Part shown: positions 54,851 to 63,677 of the stretch, piece after piece
How the letters are laid out: each line of letters begins with the position of its first letter
Position numbering within the stretch: the stretch's first letter is position 1
From: Pseudoclavibacter chungangensis
GTDB taxonomy: Bacteria; Actinomycetota; Actinomycetes; Actinomycetales; Microbacteriaceae
NCBI RefSeq assembly: GCF_013410545.1
Contig: NZ_JACCFV010000001.1
Location: 3,782,001 to 3,846,000 of the forward strand
Direction: 5' to 3'
Length of the DNA: 64,000 bases
The notes under the pieces: generated by a model
Told to the model about the DNA's origin: nothing
What the model saw: only the letters and a program-made list of their open reading frames with translations
Database searches by the model: none
Program-made: the position numbers and the translations under genes

Positions 54851-55156
54851 TCAGCTCCCCGGTCGGACCTCTCGACCCTCGGCGATCCAGGTGGACGTGC
54901 CACCGTCGACGTTGACGGTCTCGAAGCCGCGTTCGTCGAGGAACTCCGCGGCGCGGGCGCTGCGTCCACCGGCCTGGCAGATGAGGTGGACGGTACCGTC
55001 GGCGGGGATCTCGTCGAATCGACCGGCGAGTTCGCTGAGCGGGATGTTGACGGCCCACGGCACGTGCCCCTGGGTGAACTCGTCGACCTCACGAACGTCG
55101 ATGAGGGTGGCCGACGGGCCGAGGTCCGCGAGGTCCGAGGTGGTGGCGTGCTCCAT
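54851..55156 (-). CDS. Single-domain rhodanese sulfurtransferase
   Basis: 101 residues, one rhodanese domain. Conserved elements: LIDVREVDEFTQGHVPWAVNIPLSEL at the N-terminal side, active-site loop HLICQAGGRSARAAEFL with Cys as the persulfide carrier, and VNVDGGTSTWIAEGREV at the C-terminus. Moves sulfane sulfur to acceptors such as cyanide or thiols in the cytoplasm. The ATG at 55156 is 57 bases from the divergent acylphosphatase ATG, so the two share a promoter region. Confidence 0.93.
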   Translation of the reverse strand: MEHATTSDLADLGPSATLIDVREVDEFTQGHVPWAVNIPLSELAGRFDEIPADGTVHLICQAGGRSARAAEFLDERGFETVNVDGGTSTWIAEGREVRPGS

Positions 55157-55213
55157 GCTCGTCAGCCTAGCCCGCGAGGGCCGTCGTCCAGCGTGTTGAT
55201 GCAGGCTCGAGAC

Positions 55214-55489
55214 ATGGTGGATCGACGGATACACGGAACGGTCTCCGGGATCGTGCAGGGTGTGGGGTTCCGGTACTCGGCTCGCGTCGAGGCGGAGCGC
55301 CTCGGGGTGACCGGTTGGGTGCGCAACCTGCCCGACGGGAGGGTCGAGTTCGAGGCGGAGGGCGAGGAGCAGGCCCTCGAGCGCTTCGAGTCGTGGCTCG
55401 GTCGCGGCCCGGCGGGGTCGGTCGTCGAGGACGTCGAGAGCACTCCTGCGCCGGTCACCGGCGGACGGGGCTTCCGAGTCCTCGCGTGA
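55214..55489 (+). CDS. acyP: Acylphosphatase
   Basis: 91-residue enzyme hydrolysing acyl phosphates such as carbamoyl or 1,3-bisphosphoglycerate-type bonds. The signature GIVQGVGFRYSARVEAERLGVTGWVRNLPDGRVEFEAEG contains the catalytic Arg (GFRY) and Asn (WVRNLPDG). Length is typical. The ATG at 55214 was preferred to an in-frame ATG 15 bases earlier because it gives the usual short N-terminal strand. Monocistronic and divergent from the rhodanese gene. Confidence 0.93.
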   Translation: MVDRRIHGTVSGIVQGVGFRYSARVEAERLGVTGWVRNLPDGRVEFEAEGEEQALERFESWLGRGPAGSVVEDVESTPAPVTGGRGFRVLA

Positions 55490-55522
55490 GGCCGATCGGG
55501 CCGTGTCCGGCCCGCGCGGGCC

Positions 55523-56956
55523 TCACACGCCGAAGAGCGTCTGCCCGACGTAGCCGCCCTCGGCGGCTCCGGGCGGGATCGCCCAGATCCCCGTGCCCAC
55601 GTGGCGGATGTACTCGTTGAGCAGGTCGGTCGCGAGGGCGTGCTGCACGGCGATGAACTGATCGGGATCGCGCACGTAGGCGAGGAAGAAGAGGCCCGCG
55701 TCGAGGCGTCCGAGATCGTCGTTCCCCTCGACGTAGTTGTAGCCGCGGCGGAGCATGCGCGAGCCCGCGTTGTTGTCGGGGTGCGCGAGCCGCACGTGGG
55801 CCTTCATGTCGATGACGGGTTCGTCGCCGCCCTCGGCCCCGGGCGCCGTGAAGTTCGGCTCCGTGAACTCGGTCCCGCCCGAGAGCGGTGCCCCCTCGCC
55901 CTTGTTCCGACCGAAGATGTTCTGCTGCTCGCCCAGCGAGACGCGGTCCCAGCTCTCGATGAGCATACGGATGCGGCGCGCCGCGAGATACGAGCCGCCC
56001 GCCATCCACGCGGGACCGTCGGCCGCCTGCACCCAGACCTGTTCGTCGGCGACACCGGCCTCCTCGGCCTTGATGTTCGCCGTGCCGTCCTTGAAGCCGA
56101 ACAGGTTGCGCGGTGTCTGCTGGGTCGTCGACGTGGACGAGGTGCGACCGAAGCCGAGCTGCGACCAGCGGAGGACGATGCGGCCGAAGCCGAGTCGCGT
56201 GAGGTTGCGGATCGCGTGCACGGCCACCTGCGGATCGTCGGCGCAGGCCTGCACGCACAGATCGCCGCCGGAGCGCGCGGCCTCGATCGCGTCACCGCTG
56301 AAGCGCGGCAGCGGTTCGAGCAGCGGCGGCTTCTGCGCCGCGATGCCGAATCGATCGGTGCCCGAATCGTCGGTGAACAGGCTCGGCCCGAATCCGAACG
56401 TGATCGTGAGCCCCGAGGGCGGCAGACCGAGCGCCTCACCCGTGTCGTCGGGCGGCGCGAACGGCGAACCGCCGACGGCGCCCGAGGCGGACACGTCGAG
56501 CCCCTGCGTCATGCGCGACGCCGCGTAGCTCCACTTCGTGAGGAGGTCGACGAGTTCGTCCCGTGTCGTCTCGGGGGAGACGTCGAACGAGGCGAAGTGC
56601 AGGCGGTCCTGCGCCGGCGTCACGATGCCCGCCTGGTGCGCGCCGAAGAACGGGTAGGTCGTCGTCGTGCCGCCACCGGCCGACGACGCGACGCCCGTCG
56701 CCACGGCGGCGCCGCCCGCTCCGCCGACCGCGAGCCCGGCCGCGCCCGCGGCGAGCGCGCCGAACAGGCCACGTCGGGTGAACCGGTGCGGGTGCGCGGC
56801 GGGCTCGCCGCCGTCGAGCTCGGCATCGTCCGCGGTGCGCGCGGCCGGACCCGCATCGGCGCGCGGGGACGGGGCTCCGGCGTCGTCGTCGCTCGTCGCC
56901 TCGATCGCGGCGTCGTCGGGCTCGCGTTCGCTCTCGGTGTTCGGCACGTGGTCCAT
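55523..56956 (-). CDS. efeB: Dye-decolourising heme peroxidase EfeB
   Basis: Secreted DyP-type peroxidase of the EfeUOB iron-uptake system, 477 residues. A twin-arginine signal (RFTRRGLFGALAAGAAGLAVGG) follows an unusually long acidic N-terminus of about 55 residues. The DyP fingerprint with the distal Asp is NLFGFKDGTANIK, and the proximal heme His is probably in DMKAHVRLAHPDNN. FFLAYVRDPDQFIAVQ and the C-terminal GYVGQTLF are also typical. Last gene of efeUOB, 185 bases after efeO across a hairpin, so its expression may be lower. Confidence 0.93.
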   Translation of the reverse strand: MDHVPNTESEREPDDAAIEATSDDDAGAPSPRADAGPAARTADDAELDGGEPAAHPHRFTRRGLFGALAAGAAGLAVGGAGGAAVATGVASSAGGGTTTTYPFFGAHQAGIVTPAQDRLHFASFDVSPETTRDELVDLLTKWSYAASRMTQGLDVSASGAVGGSPFAPPDDTGEALGLPPSGLTITFGFGPSLFTDDSGTDRFGIAAQKPPLLEPLPRFSGDAIEAARSGGDLCVQACADDPQVAVHAIRNLTRLGFGRIVLRWSQLGFGRTSSTSTTQQTPRNLFGFKDGTANIKAEEAGVADEQVWVQAADGPAWMAGGSYLAARRIRMLIESWDRVSLGEQQNIFGRNKGEGAPLSGGTEFTEPNFTAPGAEGGDEPVIDMKAHVRLAHPDNNAGSRMLRRGYNYVEGNDDLGRLDAGLFFLAYVRDPDQFIAVQHALATDLLNEYIRHVGTGIWAIPPGAAEGGYVGQTLFGV

Positions 56957-57060
56957 TCTCTCTCGCGTCTCGCGTCTCGCCGATTCCGGTGCCCGGGTCA
57001 CCGGCCCTCGAAGTGCCCGGCGGGTGCCGCTCGCGGCACGGTCCGGTCGCCCGGTCGATG

Positions 57061-57099
57061 CGAACGGCCCCGCGGAGGAAGGATCCACGGGGCCGTTCG
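57061..57099 (-). terminator. Hairpin between efeO and efeB
   Basis: Eleven-bp arms CGAACGGCCCC and GGGGCCGTTCG with a 17-base loop, 42 bases past the efeO stop on the minus strand. No U tract. Could act as an attenuator or RNA-processing site inside the operon. Confidence 0.5.
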
Positions 57100-57140
57100 T
57101 GTGTCGCGGTGGGTCGTCCGGGGACGGCCCACCGGCGTGA

Positions 57141-58361
57141 TCAGGACGAGGGGATCCCGAGCACCGTGGACGTGAGCTGCGAGAGCGGCTCGGCGAGCGC
57201 GTCGACGCGTGTCGACAGGCCCTTGACCTGCTCGGCCGTGAGCGACTTGTAGTCGACGAAGCCGTCGGTCGTGTTGCCGTACTTCGCGAGCTCCTCGTTG
57301 AGTGCCCCGAACTCCTGGTCGATCGTGTCGCTGAGCTTCACGCCCTCGTCGCCCTTCGAACGTGCAAGGTCCTCGACGATCCCGAACGCGACCTGCGCGC
57401 CCTCGACGTTGCCCTGGAAGTCGCTGAGGTCGGTGCCCGACCACCAGTCCTCTTCACCCGTTACCTTGCCGGTCGCCACCTCGTCGAGGAGGCCGATCGC
57501 GCCGTTCGTGATGTCGTCGATCGTGAGCGTGAAGTCGTCGGCGTTCACGAGCGACTGGAGCTCGGCGACGTCGGCGACGAGCTTGTCACCGAACTCCTTG
57601 CGCTGCTCGGGCGTGGAGGCCGTCCACCCCTCGTTCGCGTCGGTGTCGTCGGAGTTCTTCGCGCCCGGGGCGGGCGGCCAGAGGTCCTTCTCGATGCGGT
57701 GGAAGCCGGTCCAGTCGAGCCCCTCGGCGAGCGCGTCGACCTCGCGGTAGTCGATGCGAGGGTCGAGGTCACCGAACGACTCGGCGGTCGGCTCGATGCG
57801 CTCGTAGAACAGGCGCGTCGAGGCGAACAGGCTCTTCGCCGTCTCGTCGTCGCCCGCGACGTAGGCCGCGACGAACGCGTCGACCGCGGGGACGAGCTCG
57901 CCGACCTGGTTGCGGACGTAGGCCTTGTAGTTCGCGACGGCCTCGTCGTGCGCGGCCTGGTCGTCCTCGGAAACCGCGACCTCGTCGCCCGTGACCGTGA
58001 ACGCCGCCTGACCGATGCCGGCACCGATCATGCCCGGCTTGCAGACCGTGAAGTACGAGCCCGGCTGCGCGACGATCGCGAGCTGTCGGCTCGTGCCCGG
58101 CGCGATGTTCTCGACCTCGCCCACGATGCGCAGGCCGTCCTCGGCGAGCACGTAGAACTCCGTGACGCGGCTGCCCGAGTTCGTCACGTCGAAGGTGATG
58201 TTGCCCGAGGTCGTCTCGGCGGTCGAGACGTCGCACGTGTCCTCGGTGCTCGTGACCGTGATGGTCCCGGCACCGTCGGGCGCGGCGTTCGGGACGCAGC
58301 CCGCGAGCATGGCGATCGTTGCGGCGCCGCCGAGGGCGGCCGCGAGCGGTCTCATTGACAT
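57141..58361 (-). CDS. efeO: Iron-uptake lipoprotein EfeO
   Basis: Extracytoplasmic iron-binding component, 406 residues. A lipoprotein signal (LAAALGGAATIAMLAGC) is followed by a cupredoxin-like domain (TITVTSTEDTCDVSTAET, SYFTVCKPGM) and an M75/imelysin-type helical domain with the HxxE metal motif (FHRIEKDLWPP). The C-terminal helices (FGIVEDLARSKGDEGVKLSDTIDQEFGALNEELAKYG) are typical. ATG at 58361 with AGGAG seven bases upstream. Lies between efeU and efeB on one strand. Confidence 0.94.
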   Translation of the reverse strand: MSMRPLAAALGGAATIAMLAGCVPNAAPDGAGTITVTSTEDTCDVSTAETTSGNITFDVTNSGSRVTEFYVLAEDGLRIVGEVENIAPGTSRQLAIVAQPGSYFTVCKPGMIGAGIGQAAFTVTGDEVAVSEDDQAAHDEAVANYKAYVRNQVGELVPAVDAFVAAYVAGDDETAKSLFASTRLFYERIEPTAESFGDLDPRIDYREVDALAEGLDWTGFHRIEKDLWPPAPGAKNSDDTDANEGWTASTPEQRKEFGDKLVADVAELQSLVNADDFTLTIDDITNGAIGLLDEVATGKVTGEEDWWSGTDLSDFQGNVEGAQVAFGIVEDLARSKGDEGVKLSDTIDQEFGALNEELAKYGNTTDGFVDYKSLTAEQVKGLSTRVDALAEPLSQLTSTVLGIPSS

Positions 58362-58404
58362 TGGTGGTTCTCCTGGTCGTTCGGTGGAGGGATCGTGGGG
58401 CGGC

Positions 58405-59316
58405 TCAGGCCGCGGCCGGCGCCGTCTCGCTCGCCTCGCGCGCAGCCCGCGAACGCTTGCGGTTCGCGCGGTCGAGGCGGATGAAGCACGTCATGGTGGG
58501 GATGAGATAGGCGGCCCAGGCGATGAGTTCGAGCTTCGTCATCTCTGGCGTGAAGCCGATCGTGCCCTTGAGGAGCGCGGCGAGGAAGCCGTCCGGCGGG
58601 ATGGTCTCGCCGACGCGGAACGCCCAGGCGTTGTCGCCGAACCAGGACTGCACGAAGGGGCCGGCGCCGTCGGGAGCGGCCATGAACGGGCCGGGGATGA
58701 TGCCGCCCTCCATGAGGTCGTGGACGGCGTAGGCGACGACTCCCGCCGCGACGACGATGAGCACGTAGCCGGTCCAGCGGAAGAACGTGGGGAGGTCGAG
58801 ACGCATGAGTCCCCGTGTGATGCCCCAGGCGAGGCCCGCCGCGACGACGATGCCGATGACGGCGCCCGAGAAGCCGAGGAACCAGTTCGCGTCCCCCCGC
58901 GTCGTCGACCACACGAACAGCGCGGTCTCGAGCCCCTCGCGTCCGACGGCGAGGAACGCGACGAGCACGACGCCCCAGCCGGCACCGTCGAGGTGCGCGT
59001 CGACCTCACCCTCGAGCTGGTGGCTGAGCGTCTGGGAGACGCGCAGCATCCAGAACACCATCCACGTGACCATCGCGACCGCGACGAGCGAGAGCGAGCC
59101 GCCGATGATCTCCTGTGCCTGTGTCGAGAGGCCGTACGCGCCGAACGTCAGGATCGCGCCGACGCCGAGCGACACGGCGATCGCGATCGCGACGCCGAGC
59201 CAGATCATGCGCGCGACGTCGCGTCGTCCGATGCGGTGCACGTAGGTGAGGAGGATCGCGACGACGAGGGACGCTTCGAGTCCTTCGCGCAGCCCGATGA
59301 GCAGGGTGCCGAGCAT
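58405..59316 (-). CDS. efeU: Ferrous iron permease EfeU
   Basis: Ftr1-type iron permease, 303 residues, seven membrane spans. The two REGLE iron-binding motifs are intact (IGLREGLEASLVVAILL near the N-terminus, VGREGLETALFVW in the middle). A positive Arg-rich cytoplasmic C-terminus follows. First gene of efeUOB, with efeO 43 bases downstream. An IdeR/DtxR-like iron box lies 78 bases upstream of the ATG, so expression should rise under iron limitation. Confidence 0.94.
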   Translation of the reverse strand: MLGTLLIGLREGLEASLVVAILLTYVHRIGRRDVARMIWLGVAIAIAVSLGVGAILTFGAYGLSTQAQEIIGGSLSLVAVAMVTWMVFWMLRVSQTLSHQLEGEVDAHLDGAGWGVVLVAFLAVGREGLETALFVWSTTRGDANWFLGFSGAVIGIVVAAGLAWGITRGLMRLDLPTFFRWTGYVLIVVAAGVVAYAVHDLMEGGIIPGPFMAAPDGAGPFVQSWFGDNAWAFRVGETIPPDGFLAALLKGTIGFTPEMTKLELIAWAAYLIPTMTCFIRLDRANRKRSRAAREASETAPAAA

Positions 59317-59393
59317 GAGTTCCTTCGACCGAGACCCGCGTCGGCCCTCCGGAGCGATGCTCCTCGGAGTCGGCGCCGACGAGACGGCGTGAG

Positions 59394-59412
59394 TGAGGTG
59401 AGGCTTACCTGC
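59394..59412. promoter_or_regulatory. IdeR/DtxR-like iron box upstream of efeU
   Basis: TGAGGTGAGGCTTACCTGC fits the IdeR/DtxR consensus core AGGT-AGsCT-ACCT. It lies in the 167-bp gap ahead of efeU and supports iron-dependent repression of efeUOB. Confidence 0.75.
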
Positions 59413-59483
59413 AGGATGCTACGCCCGCGGCGAACACCTGAGCAAGCCGCGCCCCGAACTTCGGCGGGATCACGGGGCGCGGC

Positions 59484-60944
59484 TCAGACGGTCGGGAGCG
59501 CCGCCGGTGCAGCCGGATCGGTGAACGCGTGCTTCGGCACGAACAGCAGGCACGTCGCCGCGACGAGGGCGGTGCCGCCGCACACGATCCACACGGTGTA
59601 GTAGCCCGTGAGGGTCCCGGCCGTGGTGGCCGTCCCGACCGCGGTGCCGCCCGCGCCGTGGAGGAGCGCGAGACCGAACACGCACGAGGCGATGGCCCCG
59701 CCGACCGTCTTCACCGAGTTCGTGAGGCCCGTCGCGACGCCCGTCTGCTCGGGCGGTGCGGCCGCGGCCGCCGCGGCGGGGAGGGCCGCCACGAGCGCGC
59801 CCGAACCGATGCCCGCGACGACCATGCACGTGAGGACCTGGCCGTACGTGTCGTGGAAGGGGACGAGCAGGAGATAGCCGCCGGCGACGAGGAGGCAGGC
59901 GCCGAAGAGCGCGATCCGTGGCGCGACGAACCGGGTCGCGAGGGGCAACAGCATCGCGCCGACCGCGAGCGAGAGGACGTACGCGCCGATCAGCAGCGAG
60001 GTCGTGAATCCGGCCGTCCCGAGGCCGTAGCCGACCGTCGCGGGGTCGGTGCGCGCGAACGTCGAGAGCGGTGCCTGGGCGCCGAGCACGCTCACGCCGA
60101 AGAGGCCCGCGGTCAGGAAGACGGGCCACAGCGCGGGGTCGCGGAACATGCGCACGTCGATGAGTGGCGACGCCTGGCGCAGTTCCCAGCGCGCGAACGG
60201 GACGAGCAGCGCGAGGCCCGCGACGACCACGAGCCACGGCAGCGGTGCCGTCGGTCCCTGCAGACGCAGCAGGCTGAGGCCCCCCGTGAACCCGACGAGC
60301 GCGAGCGACACGAGCACCACACCGACGGTGTCGAAGGTGTCCGCCGCGCGCACGGGAGCCTCCCGGACGCCGATGCCGATCGCGACGAAGCAGAGCGTGA
60401 CGGTGATCGCGGGGAGCGCGAGGACGGTGCCGAGCGGGAGTACGTCGACGAGCGCACCGCCGAGGAGTGCCCCCGCGATCGCCCCGGTCTCGAGGGCCGC
60501 GACGAGCGTCCCGGCGGCGCGACGCGTGATCCGGGCGGGCTCGACGACGCCGTCCTGCACGCTCGCGCGCGACCAGATGAGCGCGATCTCGAGCGGCAGC
60601 CACACGGCGTACGCTCCCTGGAGGGCCCACGCGACGAGGAAGACGGGGAACGAGTCGGTCATCGCGAGCGCGAACGAGGCGAGGCCCGTGATCGCGGTCG
60701 ACACGAGCAGGATCCGCTTGTGGCCGACGAGGTCGCCGAGTTTCGCGAGTGTCGGCACGACGAGAGCAGAGAACATCAGCTGCGAGCCCTCGAGCCAGTT
60801 GACGTCGGCGTCGGTGATCGACAGGTGTCGTGCGATGTCCGTCAGCATCGGGGTGTAGTAGCCCTGCAGGATGCCGCTCGTGAACTCGACGACGGCGAGC
60901 ACGGCCACGATCCCGCCGAGTCCGCCGAGGGAGCGCGCGCTCAT
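59484..60944 (-). CDS. MFS transporter, DHA2-like (14-span)
   Basis: 486-residue exporter with about 14 hydrophobic spans. Features of the drug:H+ antiporter-2 group are the N-terminal span plus motif A region (LAKLGDLVGHKRILLVSTAITGLASFALA) and motif C-like glycine-rich span (GAIAGALLGGALVDVLPLGTVLALPAITVTL). The protein probably expels a drug or metabolite; substrate unknown. The ATG overlaps the stop of the upstream M20 peptidase gene as ATGA, so transporter and hydrolase are co-translated. Confidence 0.87.
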   Translation of the reverse strand: MSARSLGGLGGIVAVLAVVEFTSGILQGYYTPMLTDIARHLSITDADVNWLEGSQLMFSALVVPTLAKLGDLVGHKRILLVSTAITGLASFALAMTDSFPVFLVAWALQGAYAVWLPLEIALIWSRASVQDGVVEPARITRRAAGTLVAALETGAIAGALLGGALVDVLPLGTVLALPAITVTLCFVAIGIGVREAPVRAADTFDTVGVVLVSLALVGFTGGLSLLRLQGPTAPLPWLVVVAGLALLVPFARWELRQASPLIDVRMFRDPALWPVFLTAGLFGVSVLGAQAPLSTFARTDPATVGYGLGTAGFTTSLLIGAYVLSLAVGAMLLPLATRFVAPRIALFGACLLVAGGYLLLVPFHDTYGQVLTCMVVAGIGSGALVAALPAAAAAAAPPEQTGVATGLTNSVKTVGGAIASCVFGLALLHGAGGTAVGTATTAGTLTGYYTVWIVCGGTALVAATCLLFVPKHAFTDPAAPAALPTV

Positions 60945-62323
60945 CGAAGATCCTCGAGCAGCGCACGGAAGAAGCGGACGCCGCGGGCGAGCGCGTCGAC
61001 CTCGACGCGCTCGTCGACCCCGTGGATCGTCGCCCGCTGCGCCGTCGACATGCGCAGTGGCGCAAAGCGGTACGTCTCGAGGGCGTCCCGCTGCAGGTGG
61101 CGCGCGTCCGTCGCCGCGAGCGCGATGTAGGGGACGACGACCGCGCCCGGATAGGCCTGCGCCACCGCGTCCCGGATCGCCGCGAACTGCGCGTTGTCGC
61201 TCGGGGCGGCGGGCGTCGCCTCCTCCCGCTCCATCACGACGACGCGCACCGAGCGGTCGCCGACGACGCGCGCGATGCGGCGCGCTGCGCTCGCGGTCGA
61301 GGTGCCGAGCGCGAGGCGCAGGTTGAGGGTCGCGCTCGCCGTGGAGGGGAGCACGTTGACGGCCGTCCCACCGCGCAGCATCGTCGGCGCGACGGTCGTG
61401 CGCACGAGCGCGGCGGCGTCACCGCCGAGTCGAGCGAAGAGGAACGCCGTGAGTGCCGGTACGGCGACGAGCAGGCGGAGGAGCTGGCGCGAGGGCCCGG
61501 TGGCGTGCGGGACGAACGCGCGCAGCATCGCCCTCGCAGGTTCGGGCAATCGGGCGGGGAACGGTCGCGCGCGCAGGCGGAGCACGGCACGCGCGATGCG
61601 CTCCGTCGCGGAGCGGCCGGCCGGTGCCGACGCGTGCCCGGGGTCACCCGTCGCCTCGAGCCGCACGGCCATGACGCCCTTCTCACCGACACCGACCATC
61701 GCGGCCTCGACGTCGATGAAGGGGAGTGGGGCGTCCACGACGGCACCACCCTCGTCGAGCACGAGCCACGGGCGGACGTCCTGCTCACGGAGCCAGGCGG
61801 CGAACTCGCGTGCGTCGCTTCCGAACACCTCCTCGTCGCCGCCGACCCACACGAGCACGTCGCGCGGCGGCGTCCAGGCCTCGGTGAGCAGACCCTCGAA
61901 CGCCTCGAGCGCGACGACGAGCGCGCCCTTGTCGTCGAGCGTGCCGCGACCGAAGACCGTGCCGTCGCGCACGACTCCCGCGAACGGCGGGTGCGTCCAA
62001 CCGTCCGCCTCGTCCGCGGGCACGACATCCGCGTGCGCCATGAGCACGAGCGGCGCTGTCGGGCGCGCCCCGGCCGCCGTACCGCCGCCCGGCAGGTGCC
62101 ACAGCCGCCCGGTGCGACCGATCGTCCGCACGGTGGTGGCGGCGTGGAGTCGTGGATACATCTCGGACAGCACGGCGTGCAGTTCGGCGATGTGCGCGGC
62201 ATGGGCGCGGGCGTGCGTCGTGGCATCGACGCCCGTGGGGGAGGCGGAAACGGTGGGGATGCGGATCAGTGCGGCGAGGTGCTCGGCGGCGAGCGGGCCG
62301 GCGTCGACATCGGAGCTCGACAT
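60941..62323 (-). CDS. M20-family metallopeptidase
   Basis: 460-residue dizinc hydrolase of the M20/ArgE/DapE group. Metal ligands are clear: His in LVLMAHADVVPAD, bridging Asp in VFGRGTLDDKGALV, catalytic Glu and ligand Glu in VWVGGDEEVFGSDA, Asp in WLVLDEGG, and the late His in RMSTAQRATIHGVDERV. The lid domain (GVGEKGVMAVRLEATGDPGHASAPAGRSATERI) is present. It is most like the carboxypeptidase S/PM20D1-type members. ATG at 62323, first gene of a pair with the MFS exporter, which may export or take up its product. Confidence 0.88.
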   Translation of the reverse strand: MSSSDVDAGPLAAEHLAALIRIPTVSASPTGVDATTHARAHAAHIAELHAVLSEMYPRLHAATTVRTIGRTGRLWHLPGGGTAAGARPTAPLVLMAHADVVPADEADGWTHPPFAGVVRDGTVFGRGTLDDKGALVVALEAFEGLLTEAWTPPRDVLVWVGGDEEVFGSDAREFAAWLREQDVRPWLVLDEGGAVVDAPLPFIDVEAAMVGVGEKGVMAVRLEATGDPGHASAPAGRSATERIARAVLRLRARPFPARLPEPARAMLRAFVPHATGPSRQLLRLLVAVPALTAFLFARLGGDAAALVRTTVAPTMLRGGTAVNVLPSTASATLNLRLALGTSTASAARRIARVVGDRSVRVVVMEREEATPAAPSDNAQFAAIRDAVAQAYPGAVVVPYIALAATDARHLQRDALETYRFAPLRMSTAQRATIHGVDERVEVDALARGVRFFRALLEDLR

Positions 62324-62381
62324 GGACCGAGCCTAGGGGCAACCAGGGACCTGGCCTACGCTGGTCGCGGAGAGGATGCGG

Positions 62382-63677
62382 ATGTCGAAGCTGTCCCCGG
62401 CGACGACACACGATCCGGCGCGTGCGGCCGTCCCCCTCGGCCCCTTCGCCGTCGTCGTGTCGACCCTTGCGCTGCTCGCGGTCGCGGCGTGTCTTCGGCC
62501 TCCGATCACGTCGTTCGGCCCCGTCGTCTCGCGCGTCGCGAGCGAGACGGGCCTCGGGGCCGCGGAGCTGGGACTGCTCGGCGCGCTGCCCGTGATCGGC
62601 TTCGCGCTCGTCTCCCCCGTCGTCGCCCCCATCGCGCGGCGCTTCGGCGACGGGCGCACCGTGCTGGTCGCCATCGTCGTGCTCGTCGTCGGGCTCGGCC
62701 TGCGGTTCCTGCCCTCGCTCGCGTCGCTGTGGGTGGGTACCGCACTCGTCGGTGTCGGCATCGCGGTCGGGAACGTCCTGCTCCCCGCGCTCGTGAAGCG
62801 CGGCTTCCCCGCGCACCTCGCCCTCGTGACGGGGCTCTACACCGCCGTCATGGGGACGTTCGCGGCACTCGGTTCCGGTCTCTCGGTCCCCATCGCCGAG
62901 GCCACCGGCTCGTGGCGCCTCGCGATCGGCTGCTGGATCGCGCTCGCCGTCGTCGCGCTCGTGGCCTGGAGCGCGAGGCTCCGGAACGATGCGCGCAGCG
63001 GTGCGGTGGCACATCGGACGCGTGTCGCGGGAGCGGGTCGCGACGCCGCGACGGACGCGATGGTGGAGCGCGGCGCCCGGCCGCCCTCGGTGTGGGCTTC
63101 GCCCACGGCCTGGTGCGTCACCGCGTTCATGGGCCTGCAGTCGACCGGGTTCTACGTCACCGTGACGTGGCTCCCGTCCATCGAGATCGCGTCGGGCGTC
63201 TCCGAGCGGGCCGCGGGGTGGCACCTGTTCCTGTGCCAGGTGGTCGGCATCTTCGCGGGGCTGCTCGTCTCGACGCGGCTCGGGCGGACGACCGATCAGC
63301 GGGCGATCGCGGCGCTCGCGGGCGTGCCGCTCGTCGTCGCGTGCATCGGGCTCGTGTTCGCACCGGGCGCCGTCGTCCTGTGGGCCGTGCTCATCGGCAT
63401 CACGCAGGGGGCGACGCTCACGATCGCGCTCGCGCTCATCGGCCTGCGCTCGGCGTCGGCGGCCGACACGGCTCGGCTCTCGGGGATGGCCCAGGGGGTC
63501 GGATACGGCCTCGCCGCCCTCGGGCCCGTCGTGGCGGGCATCCTCCACGACGTGTTCGGCTCGTGGCACCCCGTCCTCTGGTTCGTCGTCGGCGCGACGG
63601 CCGTGCAGTCCCTCGCCGCGCTCGGCGCGGGCCGCCCCCTCACCGTCGGTCACGAACGGACGGAGGTCCGCGCATGA
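62382..63677 (+). CDS. MFS transporter, CynX/NimT-like
   Basis: 431 residues with 12 membrane spans. The first span carries AACLRPPITSFGPVVSRVASETGL, a strong signature of the CynX/NimT (cyanate or nitroimidazole) subfamily. Others are VGTALVGVGIAVGNVLLPALVKRGFP and MAQGVGYGLAALGPVVAGILHDVFGSW. ATG at 62382 sits six bases after GGAGAGG; an ATG two codons earlier is too close to it. Divergent from the M20 gene and overlapped by the next gene as ATGA. Confidence 0.87.
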   Translation: MSKLSPATTHDPARAAVPLGPFAVVVSTLALLAVAACLRPPITSFGPVVSRVASETGLGAAELGLLGALPVIGFALVSPVVAPIARRFGDGRTVLVAIVVLVVGLGLRFLPSLASLWVGTALVGVGIAVGNVLLPALVKRGFPAHLALVTGLYTAVMGTFAALGSGLSVPIAEATGSWRLAIGCWIALAVVALVAWSARLRNDARSGAVAHRTRVAGAGRDAATDAMVERGARPPSVWASPTAWCVTAFMGLQSTGFYVTVTWLPSIEIASGVSERAAGWHLFLCQVVGIFAGLLVSTRLGRTTDQRAIAALAGVPLVVACIGLVFAPGAVVLWAVLIGITQGATLTIALALIGLRSASAADTARLSGMAQGVGYGLAALGPVVAGILHDVFGSWHPVLWFVVGATAVQSLAALGAGRPLTVGHERTEVRA

